From Prescottella agglutinans (GTDB taxonomy: Bacteria > Actinomycetota > Actinomycetes > Mycobacteriales > Mycobacteriaceae): a stretch of DNA of 64,000 nucleotides. The stretch's first letter is position 1, and each line of letters starts with the position of its first letter. The notes under the pieces are model-generated. The model searched no databases. It worked only from the letters and a program-made list of their open reading frames with translations, and was not told the origin of the DNA. The stretch spans positions 295,273 through 359,272 of the forward strand of contig NZ_RKLP01000006.1 of the NCBI RefSeq assembly GCF_004011865.1, read 5' to 3'. The position numbers and the translations under genes were made by a program. Below, piece after piece: positions 8,682-19,285 of this stretch.

Positions 8682-10154
8682 ATGCCCTCCAACACCGTGA
8701 CCTCGCCGCAGGTAGCCGTCAACGACATCGGCTCCGCCGAGGACTTCCTCGCCGCCATCGACGCCACGATCAAGTACTTCAACGATGGCGACATCGTCGA
8801 AGGCACGATCGTCAAGGTCGATCGTGACGAGGTCCTTCTCGACATCGGTTACAAGACCGAAGGCGTCATCCCTTCCCGTGAGCTCTCCATCAAGCACGAC
8901 GTCGACCCCAACGAGGTCGTCTCCGTGGGCGATGAGGTCGAAGCCCTGGTCCTCACCAAGGAGGACAAGGAAGGCCGTCTGATCCTGTCGAAGAAGCGCG
9001 CTCAGTACGAGCGTGCCTGGGGCACCATCGAGGAGCTCAAGGAGAAGGACGAGGCCGTCAAGGGCACCGTCATCGAGGTCGTCAAGGGTGGCCTCATCCT
9101 CGACATCGGCCTGCGTGGCTTCCTCCCCGCTTCGCTCGTCGAGATGCGTCGCGTCCGCGACCTCCAGCCGTACGTCGGCAAGGAGATCGAGGCCAAGATC
9201 ATCGAGCTCGACAAGAACCGCAACAACGTGGTCCTGTCGCGTCGCGCATGGCTCGAGCAGACCCAGTCCGAGGTCCGCAGCGAGTTCCTGCACCAGCTGC
9301 AGAAGGGCCAGGTCCGCAAGGGCGTCGTGTCCTCGATCGTCAACTTCGGTGCGTTCGTCGATCTCGGCGGCGTCGACGGTCTGGTTCACGTCTCCGAGCT
9401 GTCCTGGAAGCACATCGACCACCCGTCCGAGGTTGTCGAGGTCGGCAACGAGGTCACCGTCGAGGTTCTCGACGTCGACCTGGACCGCGAGCGTGTCTCC
9501 CTGTCGCTGAAGGCGACGCAGGAGGACCCGTGGCGTCAGTTCGCCCGCACCCACGCCATCGGCCAGATCGTGCCGGGCAAGGTCACCAAGCTGGTTCCGT
9601 TCGGCGCGTTCGTCCGCGTCGAGGAGGGCATCGAGGGCCTGGTGCACATCTCCGAGCTGGCCGAGCGCCACGTGGAGGTTCCGGACCAGGTTGTGGGCGT
9701 CGGCGACGATGCGCTCGTCAAGGTCATCGACATCGACCTGGAGCGTCGCCGCATCTCGCTGTCGCTGAAGCAGGCGAACGAGGACTACAACGCCGAGTTC
9801 GATCCGTCGAAGTACGGCATGGCCGACTCGTACGACGAGCAGGGCAACTACATCTTCCCCGAGGGCTTCGATCCCGAGACCAACGAATGGCTCGAGGGCT
9901 TCGACAAGCAGCGTGAGGAGTGGGAGTCCCGCTACGCCGAGGCTGAGCGTCGCCACAAGATGCACACCGCTCAGATGGAGAAGATGGCTGCCGACGAGGC
10001 TGCCGAGGCTGCTGCCGGCGCGTCCGGCACCAACTACTCCTCCGAGTCGGGCTCCGACGAGGGCGTCTCCTCGTCGTCCGAGTCGGCTGGCGGCTCGCTG
10101 GCGAGCGATGCCCAGCTCGCGGCTCTGCGCGAGAAGCTGTCGGGCAACGCCTGA
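8682..10154 (+). CDS. rpsA: 30S ribosomal protein S1
   Basis: A 490-residue S1 protein that binds mRNA on the small ribosomal subunit. Four S1/OB-fold repeats run from about residue 36 to 365; each has the G-x-V...G-a/f-F-V-...-G-L-V/I-H-x-S-E-L pattern, for example GKVTKLVPFGAFVRVEEGIEGLVHISEL. The C-terminal ~120 residues are charged and then low-complexity (repeated Ser, Glu, Gly), ending LREKLSGNA. Length is close to the 481 residues of M. tuberculosis RpsA. The start is ATG 8682, after CCGGAG; the open frame continues upstream but that part matches no S1 sequence. The codon choice is strongly biased to C-ending and GAG/AAG codons, as expected for a very highly expressed gene. A strong terminator follows. 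Confidence 0.97.
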   Translation: MPSNTVTSPQVAVNDIGSAEDFLAAIDATIKYFNDGDIVEGTIVKVDRDEVLLDIGYKTEGVIPSRELSIKHDVDPNEVVSVGDEVEALVLTKEDKEGRLILSKKRAQYERAWGTIEELKEKDEAVKGTVIEVVKGGLILDIGLRGFLPASLVEMRRVRDLQPYVGKEIEAKIIELDKNRNNVVLSRRAWLEQTQSEVRSEFLHQLQKGQVRKGVVSSIVNFGAFVDLGGVDGLVHVSELSWKHIDHPSEVVEVGNEVTVEVLDVDLDRERVSLSLKATQEDPWRQFARTHAIGQIVPGKVTKLVPFGAFVRVEEGIEGLVHISELAERHVEVPDQVVGVGDDALVKVIDIDLERRRISLSLKQANEDYNAEFDPSKYGMADSYDEQGNYIFPEGFDPETNEWLEGFDKQREEWESRYAEAERRHKMHTAQMEKMAADEAAEAAAGASGTNYSSESGSDEGVSSSSESAGGSLASDAQLAALREKLSGNA

Positions 10155-10192
10155 TAGCGGCAGCCTGAGCATGCCTCAGGCCTGATCGACCG

Positions 10193-10230
10193 GAAGACCC
10201 CGGCCCCGGGATACCAGGGCCGGGGTCTTC
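10193..10230 (+). terminator. Rho-independent terminator of rpsA
   Basis: A perfect 14-bp stem, GAAGACCCCGGCCC (10193-10206) with GGGCCGGGGTCTTC (10217-10230), closes a 10-base loop and is followed by TGCATTTCC. It begins 39 bases after the rpsA stop. Confidence 0.9.
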
Positions 10231-10272
10231 TGCATTTCCTGCCACACGTTCCCAGGGAAAAGGCAGGAACGA

Positions 10273-10306
10273 CAGTGGCCCGATCCCTACCGGGATCGGG
10301 CCACTG
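10273..10306 (-). terminator. Terminator of the small minus-strand gene at 10323
   Basis: A perfect 15-bp stem, CAGTGGCCCGATCCC (10273-10287) with GGGATCGGGCCACTG (10292-10306), has a 4-base loop. It lies 17 bases beyond the stop of the minus-strand small gene, so it most likely ends that transcript; it could act on both strands. Confidence 0.85.
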
Positions 10307-10322
10307 TGTGCGTGTGTGCGGG

Positions 10323-10535
10323 TCAGTTTGCCGCGGCTGGCACCCATCGGGTGGGCATGGTTGCCGTTCGCTTACGGATCGCCGTGAAGCTGTGGCGGGC
10401 AGGGGTCAGCACGCTGGTGAACCAATTGCGGCGGTGCTCCGCGAGCGCGGTTGCAACCTCCGGGATGAGGATCGCGTGAATGCCGTTCTCCATGCCGAGA
10501 CGGTGCCGACCGGGACGGGTGGGATTGCTGCGCAT
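10323..10535 (-). CDS. Small basic hypothetical protein
   Basis: A 70-residue protein that I do not recognise. It is rich in Arg, Thr and Pro. The central segment GIHAILIPEVATALAEHRR could form a helix, and the tail is basic (FTAIRKRTATMPTRWVP). There are no Cys residues, no signal peptide and no membrane segment. The evidence that it is real is the near-perfect Shine-Dalgarno sequence GTAGGAGG six bases before the ATG at 10535, its own strong terminator at 10273-10306, and its insulation from rpsA by another. It sits between rpsA and coaE, reading against both. A small nucleic-acid or ribosome-associated protein is possible but unproven. Confidence 0.7.
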   Translation of the reverse strand: MRSNPTRPGRHRLGMENGIHAILIPEVATALAEHRRNWFTSVLTPARHSFTAIRKRTATMPTRWVPAAAN

Positions 10536-10663
10536 GAGCGCCTCCTACTCGCATGTGAATCGGCTGGTCGGACGGTCGAAGCAAGGGTATCGGACCAGGT
10601 GGTCCAACGCATCATATTGGTCCGTTGATGATCTTCGGCGTGTTTGGTGCGACACTGGTCGGC

Positions 10664-11887
10664 GTGTTGAGAGTGGGCCTCACGGGAGGCATCGGAGCCG
10701 GCAAGTCGACCGTGTCGAAGGTCCTCGCGGAGTTGGGTGCGGTCATCGTCGACGCGGACCTCATCGCACGGGAGGTCGTCGAGCCGGGGACCCCCGGTCT
10801 CGCAGCGCTCGTGGAGGCGTTCGGCGACGGCATCCTGCATCCCGACGGCACGCTGAATCGACCTGCCTTGGCCGAGAGGGCGTTCGGCAGTGACGAATCG
10901 CGGCTGCTGTTGAACTCGATCCTGCATCCGCGCATCGGTCAGCGCACCGCAGAACTCGTCGACGGCGCGCCCTCCGACGCGATCGTCGTGCAGGACATCC
11001 CGCTCCTGGTCGAGGGGCGGATGGCGCCGGTGTTCAACCTCGTAGTCGTCGTGTACGTCCACGAGGCCGAGCGCGTCCGCCGACTCGTCGAGTTGCGGGG
11101 TATGCCGGAGGCGGACGCGCGTGCACGGATCGCGGCCCAGGCAACCGATGACCAGCGGCGGGCAGCGGCGGACGTGTGGCTCGACAACAGCGGCGCCCCG
11201 GAACTGATCGACGCGCAGGTTCGCGCGCTGTACACGGACCGGTTGCTGCCGTTCGAGCGGAACCTGCGCACGCGCACGGCGGTGTCGGTGCCGCCGATCG
11301 TGCGGCCGGCCGACCCGGAGTGGGCGGCTCAGGGCGAGCGTCTGGTCGAGCGACTGCGCCTGGTGTGTGGAGACCGGGCGGTGCGGGTCGACCACGTCGG
11401 GTCCACCGCCGTGCCAGGCCTCGACGCACGCGATCTGATCGACGTGCAGATCACGGTCCCCGATCTCGCGACGGCGGACGCTCTGACCGAACCGCTCGCG
11501 GCAGCCGGCTTCCCACCGATCGTCGACGCCACCCTCGACGAGCCGAGGCCGGCGTACGGTGTCGGCGGCGAGGCGGATCCGGCGCTGTGGGACAAGCGCA
11601 CGCACGGCGGTGCCGATCCGGGCAGACCTGTGGAGATCAGCCTGCGTGTCGACGGCTGGCCGGGTCAGCGGTTCGCGCTGCTGCTTCGCGACTGGCTGCG
11701 CGCCGACGCCACCGCCCGGGCCGAGTTCCTCGAGGTCAAACAGACCGCGATGCGCTGGGCGGCCGCCGACACGCGCGAACCGGACGCCACGGTCACCTAC
11801 GCCGCGGCGCTCGACCCGTGGTTCGATCTCGGCTACCAGCGTGCCTGGGAGTGGGCCGAACAGAACGGCTGGTCGGCGCAGGGCTGA
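10664..11887 (+). CDS. coaE: Dephospho-CoA kinase fused to a GrpB (UPF0157) domain
   Basis: Phosphorylates dephospho-CoA, the last step of coenzyme A synthesis. A 407-residue protein. The N-terminal ~200 residues are the kinase: P-loop GGIGAGKST, then DADLIAREVV and the lid region. The C-terminal ~200 residues are a GrpB/UPF0157 nucleotidyltransferase-like domain (VDHVGSTAVPGLDARDLIDVQ), a fusion known from mycobacterial CoaE, where the extra domain is thought to help folding or regulation. The GTG at 10664 (VLRVGLTGG) is chosen because family members begin at this point; ATGs at 10625 and 10628 would add about 13 unrelated residues. No good ribosome site is seen. The following DUF402 gene converges 10 bases away. 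Confidence 0.93.
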   Translation: MLRVGLTGGIGAGKSTVSKVLAELGAVIVDADLIAREVVEPGTPGLAALVEAFGDGILHPDGTLNRPALAERAFGSDESRLLLNSILHPRIGQRTAELVDGAPSDAIVVQDIPLLVEGRMAPVFNLVVVVYVHEAERVRRLVELRGMPEADARARIAAQATDDQRRAAADVWLDNSGAPELIDAQVRALYTDRLLPFERNLRTRTAVSVPPIVRPADPEWAAQGERLVERLRLVCGDRAVRVDHVGSTAVPGLDARDLIDVQITVPDLATADALTEPLAAAGFPPIVDATLDEPRPAYGVGGEADPALWDKRTHGGADPGRPVEISLRVDGWPGQRFALLLRDWLRADATARAEFLEVKQTAMRWAAADTREPDATVTYAAALDPWFDLGYQRAWEWAEQNGWSAQG

Positions 11888-11897
11888 CCGGGCGGCG

Positions 11898-12482
11898 TCA
11901 GCGCCACGAGACCGGCATGCCCTTCGAGGCCAGCCATGCGTCCATGTCGTGGCCGTGGGCGGCGATCCCGTCCACGGCCGACACCGCACGCTGGATCGCG
12001 CGGTCGGCGGTGCGCGGAGAGATGTAGCCGTGCGCCGTCGCCGAGATCAGTTCGTCGACGTCGAGCAGTTCGGTCTCGCGTCCGGTCCGGACCACGAGAT
12101 CGAGATAGTGGTCCTCCGACTTCCAGACATCCGGGCTCCGCGTGAAGTCGCCGATGTCGATGTAGTGGTCCTGGTCCCGCTGGTGGTACGGGTGGAAGTG
12201 GAAGATCGACGCGCGAATGCCGAGGTCCGGGATCAGCCAGGACTCGAGGTAGTGGAACGAGGGGTGGTCGGCCGTGCGGGCCATGTACAGCCCCCACGGT
12301 TCGAGCCGGTAGTGGTCGACCGGACGCACGTAACCCTTCGGGTCGGTGTTGGTGCGTTCGGTGATGTTGAAGTACTCGACCTTCGGTCGGTGCGCCGGAA
12401 CCAGGTCGATCGTCGGCACGTAGATCGACGCAGGGGGATCGGTCGGCGTGGCTGCGGCGGTGACTGGTTCGACGTTCTCCAT
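11898..12482 (-). CDS. DUF402 family protein (Rv1632c-like)
   Basis: A 194-residue DUF402 protein. Several families with this beta-barrel fold are nucleoside-phosphate phosphatases or RNase-like; the role here is unknown. Features visible are [53 protein letters not shown] and [22 protein letters not shown], split here to show the conserved His/Asp-rich core. The C-terminus is helical. The ATG at 12482 has no clear ribosome site. The gene lies between coaE and uvrB on the opposite strand, as Rv1632c does in M. tuberculosis, which supports orthology. It diverges from uvrB with 103 bases between starts. Confidence 0.85.
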   Translation of the reverse strand: MENVEPVTAAATPTDPPASIYVPTIDLVPAHRPKVEYFNITERTNTDPKGYVRPVDHYRLEPWGLYMARTADHPSFHYLESWLIPDLGIRASIFHFHPYHQRDQDHYIDIGDFTRSPDVWKSEDHYLDLVVRTGRETELLDVDELISATAHGYISPRTADRAIQRAVSAVDGIAAHGHDMDAWLASKGMPVSWR

Positions 12483-12585
12483 ACAGCAAGAAAGTACCGG
12501 TAATCGCGGGGCCGGGCACCAACGATCGGAGCCGTCCCGCACAGCGTTATCAGAACTTGTCGGAAGCGGCGCATACCCTGGTCTC

Positions 12586-14742
<2,157 letters not shown>

Positions 14743-14763
14743 CGCCCGCTAACGTCTTGGGTC

Positions 14764-15633
14764 ATGGACGCTCATCTCGCCGGTCGGACCGCACGCTCTC
14801 TGGAACTGCTCCACTCGCTCAGCTACTTCGCACCCGAGGTGGAGACCGAACTGGTCGGGGTCGGTTTGGAGCCGGGTCGGATGACGTACTTCGCGGGGCG
14901 TGCGGCCCCGATGGGTGCGGTCGGTGCCGGCGTTGTGGCCGCGACCTTCTACAACTTCGATCCCGCGTTGATCGGCGACGCGATCCCGCGCGCGTGGAAT
15001 CTGGCCGACCCCGACGAGATCGTCCGGGCGCGGTACCGCGGCGTCGATGCCGCCTATCGGGCGTTGTTCGGGGACGCCGTCACGTCGGCCGACATGTCGG
15101 AGGCGGCACAGCTGGCGGCGATCGCGGCGCAGGGGATTCCCGGTGTCAACGGTCGACCGCTGTATGCGGGCTACGCCGCCCTCGACTGGCCGGACGAACC
15201 GCACCTCGTGCTGTGGCACGCCCTGACCCTGCTGCGGGAGTACCGCGGAGACGGGCATGTCGCGGCGTTGCAGACCGCCGGGCTCAGCGGCCTCGAGGCG
15301 CTGATCACCCACACCGCGGCCGGGATCGGATTCCAGAAGAAGTTCGCGCAGACCCGGCGAGGATGGTCGCAGGCTGCATGGGACGCCGCCGTCTCCGGGC
15401 TCCGCGACCGCGAACTCCTCGACGGGCGAGGCGAATTGACCACCGACGGCCGCGAGTTGCGTGACGTGGTCGAGGATCTCACCGACGAACTGGCGGCGGC
15501 GCCGTGGACCGAACTGGGCGAGGACGGCGCCGCGCGCCTCGCGGAACTTACCGAGCCGTGGCGGAAGTCGGTGCGCGAGTCGGGACTGTTCCCGGCAGCG
15601 CTGTTCGGCCCTCGGTACGGCGAATCGCGCTGA
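14764..15633 (+). CDS. SCO6745-like / SalK-type protein with C-terminal winged helix
   Basis: A 289-residue protein of the actinobacterial SCO6745 group, often annotated from the salicylate-related SalK. The N-terminus (RSLELLHSLSYFAPEV) and the motif GRMTYFAGRAAPMGAVGAGVV are typical. The C-terminal third looks like a helix-turn-helix (WSQAAWDAAVSGLRDRELLDGRGELT). The biochemical role is unknown. It starts at ATG 14764, 21 bases after uvrB, and may be read through from uvrB. There are no signal peptide or membrane segments. It is followed by 223 bases with palindromic repeats. Confidence 0.8.
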   Translation: MDAHLAGRTARSLELLHSLSYFAPEVETELVGVGLEPGRMTYFAGRAAPMGAVGAGVVAATFYNFDPALIGDAIPRAWNLADPDEIVRARYRGVDAAYRALFGDAVTSADMSEAAQLAAIAAQGIPGVNGRPLYAGYAALDWPDEPHLVLWHALTLLREYRGDGHVAALQTAGLSGLEALITHTAAGIGFQKKFAQTRRGWSQAAWDAAVSGLRDRELLDGRGELTTDGRELRDVVEDLTDELAAAPWTELGEDGAARLAELTEPWRKSVRESGLFPAALFGPRYGESR

Positions 15634-15641
15634 CGACTCCG

Positions 15642-15720
15642 GCTCCACCCTGTCGCCGTGGTGAAATGGTGCGTCAGGGGTGGAGCCATCCACCGCGACA
15701 CAGGGTGGAGCCATCCACCG
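15642..15720. repeat. Tandem palindromic repeats GGTGGAGCCATCCACCG
   Basis: The 17-base element GGTGGAGCCATCCACCG occurs twice, at 15679-15695 and 15704-15720, and each copy is itself a 6-bp palindrome with a 4-base loop (GGTGGA-GCCA-TCCACC). The sequence ACAGGGTGGAG at 15700-15710 also has a perfect inverse, CTCCACCCTGT, at 15642-15652. It may be a transcription terminator/attenuator pair, operator sites for the stress-protein gene, or part of a dispersed extragenic palindrome. Confidence 0.7.
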
Positions 15721-15856
15721 GGGGATGAAGCATGTTGTGCCGCAATTCCACCAGGCTGTGCGCCGATGAGGCTAATGTCAGCGCAGCAGTTGGGGATCTC
15801 GGTCGACCAGGGCACCACGGCCACCGTCCTCGATCAACGCACATATGGAGGAATGA

Positions 15857-16309
15857 ATGAGCGCCTACCGGACCGTCGTCGTCGGAACCGATGGATCGGA
15901 CTCGTCGTATCGCGCGGTGGAAAAGGCCGCTGCGCTGGCCGGGGACGCCGAGGCCAAGCTCGTGATCGCGTGCGCGTACTACCCGGCCGATCCCAAGGAC
16001 ACCGAAGTGGCGCAGGACACCCTCGGTGAGGACGCCTACCAGGTCACCGGGTCGGCCCCCACTTTCGAGATCCTGCGGACAGCGCGCGAGCGGGCCACCG
16101 CGGCCGGCGCCAAGAACATCGTCGAGCGCGCGATCGTGGGCGCGCCCGTCGACTCGCTGCTCGCCCTCGTCGACGAGGTCGAAGCCGACCTTCTGGTGGT
16201 CGGTAACCGGGGGCTCAACACGATCACCGGGCGTCTCCTCGGGTCGGTTCCGTCGGATGCGGCGCGCAAGTCCACGTCGGACGTTCTGATCGTGCACACC
16301 GTCCGCTGA
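15857..16309 (+). CDS. Universal stress protein (UspA family, Rv1636-like)
   Basis: A 150-residue single-domain universal stress protein. The nucleotide-binding motif G-x2-G-x9-G-S/T is intact near the C-terminus (GNRGLNTITGRLLGS), so it should bind ATP or a related nucleotide. The first strand is TVVVGTDGSDSSYRAV. The orthologue at the same place in M. tuberculosis, Rv1636, is reported to bind cAMP; that this one does so too is inference. ATG 15857 has GGAGG five bases upstream; an overlapping ATG at 15853 is in another frame. The gene stands alone downstream of the palindromic repeats, which may regulate it. Confidence 0.93.
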   Translation: MSAYRTVVVGTDGSDSSYRAVEKAAALAGDAEAKLVIACAYYPADPKDTEVAQDTLGEDAYQVTGSAPTFEILRTARERATAAGAKNIVERAIVGAPVDSLLALVDEVEADLLVVGNRGLNTITGRLLGSVPSDAARKSTSDVLIVHTVR

Positions 16310-16318
16310 GTTCGGCTG

Positions 16319-16741
16319 TCAGCAGAAGTCCGCGCGGGCTCCGTCGAGCAGCAGTTGCGTGGCCGCGTCGGGGGTGAGCGTGCCACCCGAGAGGCTCGCA
16401 CCGTAGGCGCCCACGGACCGTAGATTGTCGAGGATCGTCGAGTCGGGTGTGCCGGCGGCAGATTGCCGGCACACCCCGTCGGCCAGCGCGAACAGCGTCG
16501 AGCGCGGTACCGCGTCGGGAAACCCACCCGCAGTGAGGGCGTCCGCATAGCGCGTGACGCGGGCATCGGCGACCGCTGTCGCGGACACGGTTTCGGCCGC
16601 GACCGGTGTGGCGGGATGCGGCGCGTCGTCGGTGGCGGTCGCCGACGTACACCCGACCACCACGATCGAGGTGACCACTCCGACCACACTCACCGTCGCC
16701 GAGCGCAGCGCACGGCGGGAAACGGTCGAACTCGTCGGCAT
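16319..16741 (-). CDS. DUF732-type exported lipoprotein
   Basis: A 140-residue secreted protein. The N-terminus is basic then hydrophobic (SATVSVVGVVTSIVVVGC) and ends in a lipobox, so it is probably a lipoprotein. The mature part has DARVTRYADALTAGGFPDAV, a Cys in GVCRQSAAG and a terminal Cys (ARADFC), the two-cysteine helical pattern of DUF732 proteins common in mycobacteria and relatives. Function is unknown. The ATG at 16741 places the signal peptide correctly; an in-frame GTG at 16810 would add 23 residues before the basic region. It is convergent with the stress-protein gene, 9 bases apart. Confidence 0.75.
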   Translation of the reverse strand: MPTSSTVSRRALRSATVSVVGVVTSIVVVGCTSATATDDAPHPATPVAAETVSATAVADARVTRYADALTAGGFPDAVPRSTLFALADGVCRQSAAGTPDSTILDNLRSVGAYGASLSGGTLTPDAATQLLLDGARADFC

Positions 16742-16850
16742 GGTTTTCTGTCCCGTCTTGGTGCGCGATGGTGTGGTGTGAGGCCCGATCGGCTCGAGGG
16801 CCCCTGGCACGGTACCGCTTCGGCCGATTCCGCGAGTGTCGGTTCGCCGA

Positions 16851-19139
16851 TCAGCTTCCCGACGGCACGACCGACACGTCGAGCGATCCGAGTGCCGTCG
16901 GCAGCGGGCGGGCGTGCACGATCCCGAGGCGCTGGGTGGCGCGGGTCAGCGCGACGTACAGGTCGTTGATTCCGCGCGGCGAGTCGTCCAGCATGTCCTG
17001 CGGTTCGACGATGATCACCGAGTCGAACTCGAGTCCCTTGGCGTCCTTGACGGTCAGCACGCTCACCGACTCCGACCGCAGGTCGGCCAGGTGCTCGACG
17101 TGGTCGTGCCCCGCGAGGACCGCGGTGAGGCCGGGCCCGGTCTCGCCCGCGACCCGGCGCCGCACCTCGTCCAAGATCTCCGACTCGTCCACGTGCTGCG
17201 CCCACGGTGCGAAGCCCGATTCCCGAACCGACCGGGGGACAGTCTGATCCGGATCGATCTCCTCGAGCACCCGATGCGCGAGTTCCATGATCTCGGCCGG
17301 GGTCCGGTAGTTCACGGTCAGTTCGGTCAGCTTCCAGCGCTGCGCCACGTACGGTCCCAGCACGTCCTGCCACGACGAGCTGCCCGCCGGATCGCCGGTC
17401 TGGGCCGTGTCGCCGACCAGTGTCATCCACCGATTCGGGATGCGCCGCATGAGCATTCGCCACGCCATCTCCGACAGTTCCTGCGCCTCGTCGACGATGA
17501 CGTGGCCGTAGGTCCACGTGCGGTCGGCCGCGGCACGTTCGGCCGTCGTGCCGTGGCGGCCCATCTCCTGGCGTTCCGCCAACTGGCTGGCGTCGATCAG
17601 GTCGTACGCCATGAGGATCTCGGGGTCGAGGTCGTCCTCGAGATCCTGCGGTGCCGAGCCGGTGAGGATGTCCAGCGCACCCTGGGCGTCGGCGATCTGT
17701 GATCGCCAGCGGCGCTGCGCGCGTTCGCGTTCCGCGGCGTCGTCGACACCGAGCAGCTCGGCCAGTTCGTCGAGCAGGGGCGCGTCGGCGGCACTGAAGC
17801 CGACCCCGGAGGTGCGCAGCAGCGTTGCACGCTCCTCGGCACCGAGGTCGGGGGCGGCCGTCGCGAGCCGTTCGGGGGAGCGCAGCAGGTCGGTCAGCAC
17901 CTGCTGCGGCGTCAGGTCGGGCCACAACGCGTCGAGGGCCGCCATGATCGACGCGTCCTCGCGCATCTCGTCGCGCATGTCGGCGATGTCGTCACGGCTG
18001 AGCAGGTTGCCGCCGTCGACGATGTTCGCACCGAGGGTTGCCGCCAGCTGATCCGCGAGGGCCTCGATCGCCGCGGACACGAAGATCGGCCGCGCCAGGT
18101 TGTGCGGTCGCCTCGACGACCGTGCGCGGCCGCGAGCCCGGGTGACGACCTTGCGGTCGAGGGTGATCGGGTACGTGTCGAATCGCAGCTCGATCGGCTG
18201 CTTCGGCACCTCCTGCCGGTCCCGCACAGCCTTCTTGAGCACGTCGATCATCGCGAGCGAGCCCTTCAGTTCGCCCGCCGCCAGCGAGTCCTCACGGGTC
18301 GCCCGCACCCCCGGGTAGAGGTCTCCGATGGTCGACAGCAGCACGCCGGTCTCGCCGAGCGACGGCAGCACCTGACTGATGTAGTCGAGGAACGTCGCGT
18401 TGGGGCCGATGATGAGGACACCGGACTTCTCCAACTGCTGGCGGTACGTGTAGAGCAGGTAGGCGGCGCGATGCAAGGCGACCGCGGTCTTGCCGGTGCC
18501 CGGCCCACCCTGCACGACGAGCACGCTCTTGTGGTTCGAGCGGATGATCGTGTCCTGCTCGCCCTGGATCGTCTCGACGATGTCGTGCATCTGCCCTGTG
18601 CGAGCGGCGTTCAGGGCAGCGAGCAGCGCGCTCTCACCCGCCACGCCGCCGGCGCCGCTGCCGCCACCGTGCTCCTCGGCCGCAGCCAGATCCAGGTACT
18701 CGTCGTTCAGGGCGGTCACCGTGCGACTGCGTGTGCGGATGTGGCGGCGGCGGGTCACGCCGTCGGGCGCGGCCGGGGTGGCCAGGTAGAAGGGGCGGGC
18801 GAGCGGCGCACGCCAGTCGAGGAGGAGGGTCTCGTAGTCGTTCGCCTCGTCGAGGATGCCGATTCGGCCGATGTAGCGCGGCTCGTTGTCGTCGTCCACG
18901 TCGATCCGGCCGAAGCACAGGCCGTTCTCGGCGGCGTCGTAACGCGTGAGGTCCTCGGAGTACATCTGCGTGAACGACTCGCGTTCGCTGCGCGCCTGAG
19001 GTGTGCCGCCGGTCTGGAGGAGGACCTGGCTCAGCCGCTTCTGCGCATAGGCGCGTAGTTCGTCGAGGCGCTCGTACAGCGTCGACACGTAACCCTGCTC
19101 GTGGTCGAGATCGGGGTGCACACGGGCCTCGTCGGGCAA
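16851..19139 (-). CDS. helD: HelD-like RNA polymerase recycling ATPase
   Basis: A 762-residue superfamily 1 NTPase of the HelD type, which enters RNA polymerase channels to release stalled complexes. The N-terminus is a long antiparallel coiled coil (about residues 12-70), the part that reaches the secondary channel. The HelD hallmark DWRAPLARPFY is at about 108-118. Walker A is GGPGTGKTAVALHRA (about 211-225), Walker B is VIVDEAQELSEMAW, and C-terminal motifs VNYRTPAEIMELA, VKDAKGLEFDSVIIVEP and LYVALTRATQRLGIVH follow. The related HelR of Streptomyces protects against rifamycin, but no rifamycin-associated element is visible upstream. It diverges from the aldehyde dehydrogenase gene. It is absent from this place in M. 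tuberculosis. Confidence 0.9.
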   Translation of the reverse strand: MPDEARVHPDLDHEQGYVSTLYERLDELRAYAQKRLSQVLLQTGGTPQARSERESFTQMYSEDLTRYDAAENGLCFGRIDVDDDNEPRYIGRIGILDEANDYETLLLDWRAPLARPFYLATPAAPDGVTRRRHIRTRSRTVTALNDEYLDLAAAEEHGGGSGAGGVAGESALLAALNAARTGQMHDIVETIQGEQDTIIRSNHKSVLVVQGGPGTGKTAVALHRAAYLLYTYRQQLEKSGVLIIGPNATFLDYISQVLPSLGETGVLLSTIGDLYPGVRATREDSLAAGELKGSLAMIDVLKKAVRDRQEVPKQPIELRFDTYPITLDRKVVTRARGRARSSRRPHNLARPIFVSAAIEALADQLAATLGANIVDGGNLLSRDDIADMRDEMREDASIMAALDALWPDLTPQQVLTDLLRSPERLATAAPDLGAEERATLLRTSGVGFSAADAPLLDELAELLGVDDAAERERAQRRWRSQIADAQGALDILTGSAPQDLEDDLDPEILMAYDLIDASQLAERQEMGRHGTTAERAAADRTWTYGHVIVDEAQELSEMAWRMLMRRIPNRWMTLVGDTAQTGDPAGSSSWQDVLGPYVAQRWKLTELTVNYRTPAEIMELAHRVLEEIDPDQTVPRSVRESGFAPWAQHVDESEILDEVRRRVAGETGPGLTAVLAGHDHVEHLADLRSESVSVLTVKDAKGLEFDSVIIVEPQDMLDDSPRGINDLYVALTRATQRLGIVHARPLPTALGSLDVSVVPSGS

Positions 19140-19285
19140 GAGGTCTCCTAGGTTGGAACGGCAGAAAAGCGCCCAAGCAGTCTAGTGCGATGTGCGGCTG
19201 CTCCGCAGAACTGCTGGTTGACCCGACGTCTTTGCGGGTACGTCACGGACGAACGTAACCGAGCGAGCCGACGGGAGAGGAACGC

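Noticed and set aside
19140..19285. Rifamycin-associated element upstream of helD
   Set aside because: Looked for the inverted repeat known from rifamycin-inducible promoters of HelR and related genes; nothing similar is present.
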